Shown here piece by piece: positions 14,539-21,054 of a stretch of 21,054 nt of DNA. Origin of the DNA: Chloroflexia bacterium. GTDB lineage: Bacteria > Chloroflexota > Chloroflexia > Thermomicrobiales > UBA6265. Under the pieces are notes generated by a model. That model was not told where the DNA came from. It was given only the letters and a program-made list of their open reading frames with translations, and made no database searches. The stretch's first letter is position 1, and each line of letters opens with the position of its first letter. The stretch spans positions 1-21,054 of the forward strand of contig JAUIGA010000011.1 of NCBI GenBank assembly GCA_030430125.1, in the 5' to 3' direction. Both the position numbers and the translations under genes were made by a program.

Positions 14539-17500
14539 CTATGCCGTTTCGGCAAGCTCGGCGGCTTCGAGGTGGTCGAGGATGGCATCGAGTGCGTCCC
14601 GCCATCGATCGCCAAGCCGCATCAGGCGCAGGCGAATCGTGTTGCGGGTGATCTTGACCGCGTCCCCGAGCCGCCGCTCGACGGCGGCGGCATCGAACGT
14701 TGCCGCGTGGATCGGCCGCAGGATGATCTCTCGCTCGCGCTCGATGACCGAATCCAGCCCGAGGGCCGCGGCCCGGATTCGCAGCCGGATGAGCGCCAGC
14801 AGGTGCTCGATCTCCATCGGAGGATCGCCGAAACGGTCTGCCAGCTCGTCGTGGAGCTCGTCCACCTGGCCGAGTGTTTCCACGCCGGCAATGCGGCGGT
14901 AGAGGCGCAGGCGAAGCTCGGCATCCGGGACGTAGTCCTCAGGGATTAGGGCGGTGAGCGGCAGGTCGAGCGTGATCGGTCCGGATTCGATCATGGGTTT
15001 GCCTGACCTGATCTCCTCGATGGCCTGACTCAGCAGCCGCATGTACATATCGTACCCAATCGCGCCGATGTGACCGCTCTGTTCGGCCCCCAGGATGTTG
15101 CCGGCGCCACGGATTTCGAGGTCGCGCATGGCAACCCGGATGCCGGCTCCGAGCTCGTTGGCTTCCTGGATGACCTCCAGCCGTTCACGTGCCTCGGGAC
15201 GCAGCGCCTTATGCGGTTGATACAGGAGGTAGGCATAGGCGCGGTTCTCACCGCGGCCCACCCGCCCACGGAGCTGATAGAGCTGGGTGAGGCCGAGCGT
15301 GTCGGCATTGTCGATGATGATCGTGTTGACATCTGGATTGTCCACACCCGATTCAATGATGGTTGTGGCGAGCAGGATGTCGAATTCCTTGCGATAGAAC
15401 CCGAGCATCACATCCTCCAGGACCTTTTCGTCCATCTGGCCGTGACCGATGGCGATGCGGGCTTCGGGCACGATCCGGCGAATGCGTTCGGCGAGGATGT
15501 CGATGTCGTGCACGCGATTGTGGATGATGTAGATCTGCCCGCCTCGATCCATCTCGCGCAGGATTGCCTCTCGCACTAGCTGGTCGGAAATGGGCGAGAC
15601 AAACGTCCTGATCGGCAATCGCGATAGCGGCGCCGTTTCGATCATGCTGATGTCCCGGATGCCCGCCAGCGACAGGTGCAGGGTGCGCGGGATCGGGGTC
15701 GCCGAGAGCGTGAGGACATCGGTGTCGATGCGGAGCTGTTTGAGGAACTCCTTGTGGCGCACGCCGAAACGTTGCTCCTCGTCGATCACGGCCAGTCCGA
15801 GATCCTTGAACGTAACGTCCTTCTGGACGAGTCGATGGGTGCCGATCACGATATCGACCTTCCCCTTCTCCAGGTCCTCCAGGATCACTCGCTGTTGCGC
15901 CTGCGATCTCAAGCGTGACAACATCTCGATTCGCACCGGGAACGCGGCCATGCGCTCGCGAAGGGTGTTGAAGTGCTGGAGCGCCAGGACCGTCGTTGGA
16001 ACAAGCACGGCGACCTGCTTGCCGGCATTGACAGCCTTGAATGCCGCCCGCATAGCGACCTCGGTCTTGCCGAACCCGACGTCCCCGCACACCAATCGAT
16101 CCATTGGATCTGGCGATTCCATGTCCATGGTAACGGCCTCAATGGCCGCGTTCTGGTCGGTCGTCTCTTTCCACGGGAACGACTCGGCCAACTCGATGTC
16201 CCAGCGGGTGTCTGCCGGGAAGGCGAATCCGTCGCCGGCCTCACGTCGTGCATACAGCTGGATCAATTCGAACGCCATCTCGCGCACGGCGCGGCGCACC
16301 TTGCGCTTGGCGCGGTTCCAGTCGCCTGAGCCCAACCGGTTCAGCGTCGGTGACTGCCCGCCACCGCTGTACCGGGTGACGCGATCGCTCTGGTCGATGG
16401 GCACATAGAGTTTGTCGCCCTTGTCAAAGACGAGCAAGAGATACTCGCGCTCCACGCCGCCCGTCTCCATGCGGGTGAGTCCGTTGAAGCGGGCGATGCC
16501 GTGATCAACATGAACCACGAGCTCGTCTTCCACCAGGTTTTGGGCGAAGGTTCGATGCTCGGCGATACTGCGCGTTGTCGTGCGTCGCGTGCGCTTGCGA
16601 AATCCGAACAGTTCGAGATCGGTCCAGATTCCATACCTGCCCGGTTCCCACATCCAGCCGGCATCGAGGCCGGAGGAGCGCACCTCGATTGTGCCAGAGG
16701 GCAGGGCCGGGGGCTTGCCAGCGCGGTGCTTGCGTTCGCGACGAGGGTAAACGCCCCTTTCCTCAAGGATCTCGGTGACACGTTCGACCTGGTCGGTTGC
16801 GATGGTGACTCGCCATCCAGCCGCCAGCCGCTCGCGCATGTCGTCCGCCATGTCGTCGAGACGCCCGGCATAGATGGGTGGATTGCTCAACTCATTGGCA
16901 CGAATCGCGGTTTGGGCTTGGCTTTCGCTGAGCAGAAGGCGCGGATGCTGCTGCAGGTAATCGCTCAAGGTTGACCAGTGGCTGGCGGGGTAAACGATGC
17001 CGGTTGGCAGCTCCCCGTTTCGCACGAGGGAGCCTTCCAGTTCCCGGGCTTGCTGTTCCCATTGCTCCGCGGCGAGTTTCGCGGCTGCCGGCTGATCCAT
17101 CAGGACGACCGATCGGCCATCGAGATACCTGAGCAGGGTATCTCCCTCGACCGAGATGTATCCGGCGAACATATCCGGTGACGCTGGCAACCCGCCGCTG
17201 CCGACGATCGCCAGTTGACGTTCCCAATCATCCCGAACTTCAGATCGCAACGACGCAGCATCGATGTCGCGCAGCGCCGGGTAGGCTTCGGGCAGCTGCC
17301 ACAGCGGCAGATCCAGGGTGGGCAGGATAGTGACCTCGGTCAGTCGTTCGCGCGATCGCTGCGTGTGGATGTCGAATGACCGAATGCTCTCCAGATCTGT
17401 GTCAAAGAAGTCCAGGCGAACCGGAAGCTCGGAGGCTGGTGGAAAGATGTCGATGATCCCGCCTCGCACGGCGAACTCACCGGGTTCCTGCACCATGGGT

Positions 17501-18003
17501 GCTCGCCGGTACCCGATTCGCACCAGCGTGTCCTGCAACCGGTGGAGATCGACCTGGTCGCCGGGTGCCAGGCGGCAGGTGGCGTCAGTCAGGGCATCCG
17601 GGGTGATCAATCGCTGCAGCAACCCCGTTACCGGCGTGACGAGCACGGTTCGACCCTCGTGCCGCACGAGATCGTTCAGGATCGCCAGGCGCCGAATCCG
17701 CACCTCGGGGTCGTTGGCGAGGGCGTCGAATGGATGACCGTCCGGGGCGGGCCATATCTCGACCGTGTCGGCGGGGTCAACATACTCGCTGATGACATTT
17801 GCAAGGTGGTGCGCCCGATCCATCTGCGAAGTGACGATGATGACGTTGCCGTCGACCGCGTCGATCGTGGCCGCCGCGAACAGCGGACGGGATGCGTCCG
17901 GAAGGTCCTCGACCGACACGGTTTCGCCGCTGGAAAGCCTTGTGGTGATACTGGAAATGAGACTGAACTCACCGAGATGATCCAGCGCGTGGCTCAGGGT
18001 CAT
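14539..18003 (-). CDS. mfd: Transcription-repair coupling factor Mfd
   Basis: Mfd is a DNA translocase that pushes stalled RNA polymerase off damaged DNA and recruits UvrA. The 1154-residue length is typical. The N-terminal UvrB-like module contains EPGEFAVRGGIIDIFPPASE (about 173-192). The polymerase-interacting domain starts with VHVDHGIARFNGL (about 497) and includes KLYVPIDQSDRVTRY. The helicase motor has Walker A GDVGFGKT (640-647), the DEEQ box (741-744, IDEEQRFGVRHKE), SATPIPRTLHLSLAGIRD, and Q-LRGRVGRG with the TRG-type translocation segment after it. The C-terminal domain has YVPDAELRLRLYRRIAG. The ATG at 18003 has GGAG six bases upstream. It lies tail to tail with mutS2 and head to head with larE. 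No SOS box is visible in its upstream region. Confidence 0.97.
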   Translation of the reverse strand: MTLSHALDHLGEFSLISSITTRLSSGETVSVEDLPDASRPLFAAATIDAVDGNVIIVTSQMDRAHHLANVISEYVDPADTVEIWPAPDGHPFDALANDPEVRIRRLAILNDLVRHEGRTVLVTPVTGLLQRLITPDALTDATCRLAPGDQVDLHRLQDTLVRIGYRRAPMVQEPGEFAVRGGIIDIFPPASELPVRLDFFDTDLESIRSFDIHTQRSRERLTEVTILPTLDLPLWQLPEAYPALRDIDAASLRSEVRDDWERQLAIVGSGGLPASPDMFAGYISVEGDTLLRYLDGRSVVLMDQPAAAKLAAEQWEQQARELEGSLVRNGELPTGIVYPASHWSTLSDYLQQHPRLLLSESQAQTAIRANELSNPPIYAGRLDDMADDMRERLAAGWRVTIATDQVERVTEILEERGVYPRRERKHRAGKPPALPSGTIEVRSSGLDAGWMWEPGRYGIWTDLELFGFRKRTRRTTTRSIAEHRTFAQNLVEDELVVHVDHGIARFNGLTRMETGGVEREYLLLVFDKGDKLYVPIDQSDRVTRYSGGGQSPTLNRLGSGDWNRAKRKVRRAVREMAFELIQLYARREAGDGFAFPADTRWDIELAESFPWKETTDQNAAIEAVTMDMESPDPMDRLVCGDVGFGKTEVAMRAAFKAVNAGKQVAVLVPTTVLALQHFNTLRERMAAFPVRIEMLSRLRSQAQQRVILEDLEKGKVDIVIGTHRLVQKDVTFKDLGLAVIDEEQRFGVRHKEFLKQLRIDTDVLTLSATPIPRTLHLSLAGIRDISMIETAPLSRLPIRTFVSPISDQLVREAILREMDRGGQIYIIHNRVHDIDILAERIRRIVPEARIAIGHGQMDEKVLEDVMLGFYRKEFDILLATTIIESGVDNPDVNTIIIDNADTLGLTQLYQLRGRVGRGENRAYAYLLYQPHKALRPEARERLEVIQEANELGAGIRVAMRDLEIRGAGNILGAEQSGHIGAIGYDMYMRLLSQAIEEIRSGKPMIESGPITLDLPLTALIPEDYVPDAELRLRLYRRIAGVETLGQVDELHDELADRFGDPPMEIEHLLALIRLRIRAAALGLDSVIEREREIILRPIHAATFDAAAVERRLGDAVKITRNTIRLRLMRLGDRWRDALDAILDHLEAAELAETA

Positions 18004-18192
18004 GCAGCACTCCGGTTCGTGGTGTTAGATGCACGGGCAAGACAACTACCGGGCCAGATCATCCAGCCCGTTGCGCATCGCAGGTTCAATGGTAGTCGCA
18101 CGAGCGTTGTCGCGCGAATTGCCTGAATCGTGATGGTAGGATGCGACCATGGGCCGAATCGATGTTGTCGACACGGGAAGAGCTCGGAGATC

Positions 18193-19020
18193 ATGACAGA
18201 GGCAAAGGAACAGCGGCTGAGAAGCATGCTGCGGGAAATGGGATCGGTCGTCGTTGCTTACTCCGGCGGCGTCGACTCTACCTATCTGCTGTTCATCGCT
18301 CACGACGTGCTTGGCGACCGATGCGTGGCCGCCAGTGGCTTGTCCGAAACATATGCGCCGGAGGAAATGGCTGAGGCGCGCGAAATCGCTGCTGAGCTGG
18401 GGGTCCGGTACGAGCTGCTGGCAACCATGGAGCTGACCGACCCCAGGTACGCCGACAACACGCATCAACGCTGCTTCTTCTGCAAGCAGGAGCTGTACGG
18501 CACGCTCACGGAGTTTGCGGTAGACGAAGGGTTGGCGCTGGTGATCGACGGGACGAACGCCGACGATCTCGATGACTTTCGTCCCGGCCTTCGAGCTGCC
18601 AGGGATCTTGGTGTGCGCTCGCCGCTCCAGGAACTGGGATTCACCAAGGATGAGATTCGCGCGCGATCGCGCGAGCATGGGTTGCGAACAGCGGAGAAGC
18701 CCGCCGTGGCCTGCCTGTCGTCCAGGTTTGCTTACGGTGACCGGATCACTCCGGAGAAGCTCAGGCAGGTGGCCGACGCCGAGTCCGGCATCCGCGGTCT
18801 GGGATTCCGTGGATTCAGGCTCCGCCACCATGACCGAATGGCCCGCCTTGAGTTTCTGCCCGACGATCTGGAGCGGGCTTTCGCCCAGCGAACGGCAATC
18901 ACCGAGGTCGTGAAGGCTGCCGGGTATCGATACGTCGCCATTGACCTTGAAGGCTACCGAGCGGGAAGCCAGAATTCCAGCCTGCCGCAAACACTCCTGC
19001 GCATCACCCCGGTTTCCTGA
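18193..19020 (+). CDS. larE: LarE-type ATP-dependent sulfur transferase
   Basis: LarE adenylates and then adds sulfur to the pyridinium cofactor made by LarB, for the nickel-pincer nucleotide of lactate racemase-like enzymes. The 275-residue protein has the N-terminal PP-loop VAYSGGVDSTYLL (22-33), the CFFC pair at Cys94 and Cys97, DGTNADDLDDFRPG, and PAVACLSSRF with Cys174, equivalent to sacrificial Cys176 of Lactobacillus plantarum LarE. The three-cysteine set suggests the iron-sulfur cluster type that can recycle sulfur. The ATG at 18193 has GGAG four bases upstream. A longer in-frame start at 18130 has no ribosome site and adds a cysteine-rich tail unlike the family. It diverges from mfd. 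No larA, larB or larC lies in the window. The 95-base gap to the next gene suggests only possible co-transcription. Confidence 0.9.
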   Translation: MTEAKEQRLRSMLREMGSVVVAYSGGVDSTYLLFIAHDVLGDRCVAASGLSETYAPEEMAEAREIAAELGVRYELLATMELTDPRYADNTHQRCFFCKQELYGTLTEFAVDEGLALVIDGTNADDLDDFRPGLRAARDLGVRSPLQELGFTKDEIRARSREHGLRTAEKPAVACLSSRFAYGDRITPEKLRQVADAESGIRGLGFRGFRLRHHDRMARLEFLPDDLERAFAQRTAITEVVKAAGYRYVAIDLEGYRAGSQNSSLPQTLLRITPVS

Positions 19021-19115
19021 TTCGATCACGGGTGCGAAGATCGCTCGACGGCGACGGAATCGAGACGTCGCGTGTTGGAGGCGATCGTCTGAATCGTATC
19101 CACGGAGAATTGCGG

Positions 19116-20306
19116 ATGGCAGCCCGAACAGCTGATGCGGTGGTCGTCGGGGGTGGTGTCAACGGCGCAAGCACCGCCTTTCATCTGGCGAAGGCCGGGT
19201 TGAAGAATGTCTCTCTGGTCGAGCGGTGGCATCTGGGTGCCGGAGCAACCGGCAAGAGCGGTGCGTTGGTGCGGATGCATTACAGCAATATCCCCGAGAC
19301 GCAATTGGCCTTCACCAGCCTGAGGTACTTCGAGAACTGGTCCGACATCGTCGGCGGTGACTGTGGATTTCAACAGGTGGGTACGCTGGTTTTCGCTGCA
19401 GGCGAGCATCGTGAGCACCTTGAGGCGAACCTGGAGATACAACGGCAGGTCGGCGTCAACTCGCGGCTGGTCACAGCGGAGGAGGCGCTGGAGCTCGATC
19501 CCTCAGTGAACGTCGCAGAGGGTGACGTTGTCGGGTACGAGCCAGACTCGGGATATGCCGACCCGAGCGCCACGACCTACGGTTTCGCAAAGGCTGCCCG
19601 AGACTTCGGGGCAGTTGTGCTGGAGGATACGCGGGTCCTGCGGATCTTGACGGAAGGCGATCGGGTCACCGGAGTCGAAACGACCACGGGCATCATCGAA
19701 ACATCGGTCGTAGTGGTTGTCGCCGGTGCGTGGGCGAATCAGCTCTTTGAACCACTCGGCATCGATCTGGGGGTGTATCCCCGCCAATCGCGTATTGCGA
19801 TCTTTCGCTGGAGCCGCGATCGATCCTCGCTGCATCCCACCTGCATCGACCATGCGAACCACCTTTGGGCGAGACCGATCGACGGTAACTGCACACTCGG
19901 TGGCGCGGAGATGGGGCCGCCGCTGCTGGTGGATCCCGAGGAATTCCCGGAGTCGGTCGACCAGGACTATATCGATTTCACGCGCCAGCAGCTGGCAAAG
20001 CGGTACCCCTCAATCGCGCGAAGCAGCGCTCGCGGCAACTGGGCCTGCGCCTTGATGGGCAGTCCCGACTCGCGCCCAATCATCGGGGCGTTGGAGCAGT
20101 ACGACGGGTTGTACACCATGACCGGTGACAACGGTACGTCGTTCAAGACTGCACCGGCGATCGGCAAATGTCTCGCGGAATTGATCGTCTCAGGCGAGGC
20201 CACGACGGTGGATCTGTCACCATTCCGCCCGTCGAGGTTTGCCGAGGGTAAACCGTGGCTGGATGCCACCGACTACGACCTGGAGGACGCGTCGGTCTCC
20301 CGATGA
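19116..20306 (+). CDS. FAD-dependent oxidoreductase, DAO family (sarcosine oxidase beta-like)
   Basis: The 396-residue protein belongs to the D-amino-acid oxidase (DAO) superfamily, which oxidises C-N bonds of amino acids and N-methylated amines. It starts with a Rossmann FAD site, AVVVGGGVNGASTAFHLAKAG (GGGVNG at 12-17), and GAGATGKSGALVRMHYSN follows. Then come ADPSATTYGFAKAARDFGA, a VVVVAGAWANQL strand typical of the family, and the C-terminal GLYTMTGDNGTSFKTAPAIGKCLAELI that closes on FAD. It most resembles sarcosine oxidase beta-type and dimethylglycine dehydrogenase-like single-domain oxidases. The substrate cannot be named. The ATG at 19116 has GGAG eight bases upstream; an in-frame ATG at 19032 would add 28 unlikely residues. 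It converges on an aldehyde dehydrogenase gene, and amine oxidation often yields an aldehyde, so a linked catabolic role is conceivable. Confidence 0.87.
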   Translation: MAARTADAVVVGGGVNGASTAFHLAKAGLKNVSLVERWHLGAGATGKSGALVRMHYSNIPETQLAFTSLRYFENWSDIVGGDCGFQQVGTLVFAAGEHREHLEANLEIQRQVGVNSRLVTAEEALELDPSVNVAEGDVVGYEPDSGYADPSATTYGFAKAARDFGAVVLEDTRVLRILTEGDRVTGVETTTGIIETSVVVVVAGAWANQLFEPLGIDLGVYPRQSRIAIFRWSRDRSSLHPTCIDHANHLWARPIDGNCTLGGAEMGPPLLVDPEEFPESVDQDYIDFTRQQLAKRYPSIARSSARGNWACALMGSPDSRPIIGALEQYDGLYTMTGDNGTSFKTAPAIGKCLAELIVSGEATTVDLSPFRPSRFAEGKPWLDATDYDLEDASVSR

Positions 20307-20399
20307 GGGGGAGCAGGGAAGCAGGCACACGGAATTCGATTGAGTTGAGTCGCTAGCCGCTGTCAGAACGGCGCCCATTTGCCGCTCTGCGGACGGCCA

Positions 20400-20428
20400 G
20401 GCAGGCGACTGCCTGCGGCAGGCCTGCC
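20400..20428. repeat. REP-like palindromic element between convergent genes
   Basis: GGCAGGC (20400-20406) pairs with GCCTGCC (20422-20428), and CTGCC (20409-20413) with GGCAG (20417-20421) around a TGC loop, giving 12 pairs with a two-base bulge. Within it GGCAGGCCTGCC (20417-20428) is itself a perfect palindrome. The reverse strand reads TAGGGGCAGGCCTGCC, a style common in intergenic bacterial repeats. It lies in the 263-base gap between the oxidoreductase and aldehyde dehydrogenase stops, which holds no gene. It may also act as a bidirectional mRNA end. Confidence 0.55.
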
Positions 20429-20569
20429 CCTACCAAGTCGATTTGTGATTGCTTGGCTTCCGTATCAGGTGCTGCTGGTCAGCCCGCAACGTCGTGAACT
20501 GGCCAACTGGCGGGCAACTGCTTCCACGCAGATGTCCGCCTTGCCATTCATCTCGCTCCGAGCATCCTT

Positions 20570-21054
20570 CTACGCTTCGGTGTCGATCTGCGCTCGCTGC
20601 AGCTTGCCGGAGAAGTCGACGTAGATGGCCTGCCACTCCGTGTAGAAGTCGAGTGCGGCGGTGCCGGCTTCGCGATGCCCGTTGCCGGTGCCCTTGGTGC
20701 CACCGAACGGGAGATGAATCTCGGCGCCGGTGGTGCCAGCGTTGACATACAGAATGCCGGTGTAGATATCCTGCATTGCCCGAAACGCGTTGTTGACATC
20801 CTGGGTGAAGATCGCCGCGGACAGTCCGTACTCGACAGAATTGGCGATATCGATCGCCTCGTCGAGGGAGTCGATCGGGACGAGCGACACCACTGGTCCG
20901 AAGATCTCCTCGTTGGCAATGCGCATGTCGCGGGAGACATCGCTGAACACGGTGGGCTCGTGGAAGTAGCCGTTCCCGAGGGGGCCATCAGAACGAAGGT
21001 TCCCGCCCGCGACGAGCGTCGCACCTTCCTGCTGACCGATCTCGACGTAGCGGT
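20570..21054 (-). CDS. Aldehyde dehydrogenase, C-terminal part (runs off the window)
   Basis: This is the C-terminal 160 residues of an NAD(P)+-dependent aldehyde dehydrogenase. Translation is open from the window edge to the TAG at 20570-20572. The sequence shows RYVEIGQQEGATLVAGG, then GYFHEPTVFSDVSRDMRIANEEIFGPVV. The core glutamate and phenylalanine (EEIFGPV) of the NAD site and family are intact. It ends with NAGTTGAEIHLPFGG, a GHREAG turn and a tail ending in QIDTEA. The catalytic cysteine lies in the missing upstream part, so subfamily and substrate cannot be assigned; the GAEI...FGG...GHREAG pattern recalls semialdehyde dehydrogenases. It faces the FAD oxidoreductase tail to tail. Confidence 0.93.
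   Translation of the reverse strand, partial: RYVEIGQQEGATLVAGGNLRSDGPLGNGYFHEPTVFSDVSRDMRIANEEIFGPVVSLVPIDSLDEAIDIANSVEYGLSAAIFTQDVNNAFRAMQDIYTGILYVNAGTTGAEIHLPFGGTKGTGNGHREAGTAALDFYTEWQAIYVDFSGKLQRAQIDTEA

Noticed and set aside
18004..18192. Promoters for mfd and larE in their divergent gap
   Set aside because: Only isolated hexamers such as TAGGAT (18137-18142) and TTGAAC on the minus strand appear, without a partner at the right spacing.
18046..19029. 327-codon minus-strand frame opposite larE
   Set aside because: It is fully antisense to larE, whose PP-loop and cysteine motifs are unmistakable.
19051..19071. Hairpin GCGACG ... CGTCGC after larE
   Set aside because: Six pairs with a nine-base loop and no T-run; such matches are expected by chance at this GC content.
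1..21054. Defence system, prophage, transposon, integron or CRISPR array
   Set aside because: No transposase, integrase, phage structural, restriction or Cas gene and no regularly spaced direct repeats are seen; the genes are mostly core functions.

Overview
The window is dense, high-GC bacterial chromosome (roughly 60-65% G+C by eye). It carries housekeeping and DNA-repair genes, mostly in ordinary bacterial arrangement. There is no phage, transposase, tRNA, rRNA or CRISPR array. MutS2, a Gram-positive-type LexA operator (CGAAC-N4-GTTCG), a Psp cassette with SPFH and zinc-ribbon partners, and the style of the proteins suggest a non-proteobacterial lineage. Chloroflexota (for example Thermomicrobia or relatives) is my best guess, but no marker here proves it.

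Layout, left to right. gyrA (minus) occupies 78-2585. To its right, 2716-6078 (minus) holds a four-gene envelope-stress cassette, in transcription order: a two-TM zinc-ribbon membrane protein, an unrecognised helical/beta protein, PspA, and an SPFH protein with two C-terminal zinc ribbons. A strong palindromic terminator separates the cassette from gyrA. fabZ (minus, 6246-6701) lies just upstream of the cassette and diverges from gpsA (plus, 6801-7805). gpsA converges on purA (minus), which follows a dnaJ-family gene (minus) with a clear sigma70-type promoter. A DUF4126 membrane protein and lexA (both minus) come next, with a textbook terminator between them.

lexA and mutS2 diverge from one intergenic region. 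There a LexA box fills the 17-bp spacer of a near-consensus lexA promoter and also sits at the likely start of mutS2 transcription. mutS2 (plus) converges on mfd (minus, 14539-18003), giving a lexA-mutS2-mfd repair neighbourhood. mfd diverges from larE (plus), followed by a DAO-family FAD oxidoreductase (plus). That gene converges on the C-terminal part of an aldehyde dehydrogenase (minus), which runs off the right edge.

The parts most worth a second look are: the PspA/SPFH/zinc-ribbon cassette with its unrecognised second gene; the unusual quinolone-pocket sequence of GyrA; the DnaJ-family protein with only half of the usual zinc-binding region; the shared LexA control region; the three-cysteine LarE; and a short palindrome shared by two gaps between convergent genes. 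No gene-free stretch exceeds 300 bases.
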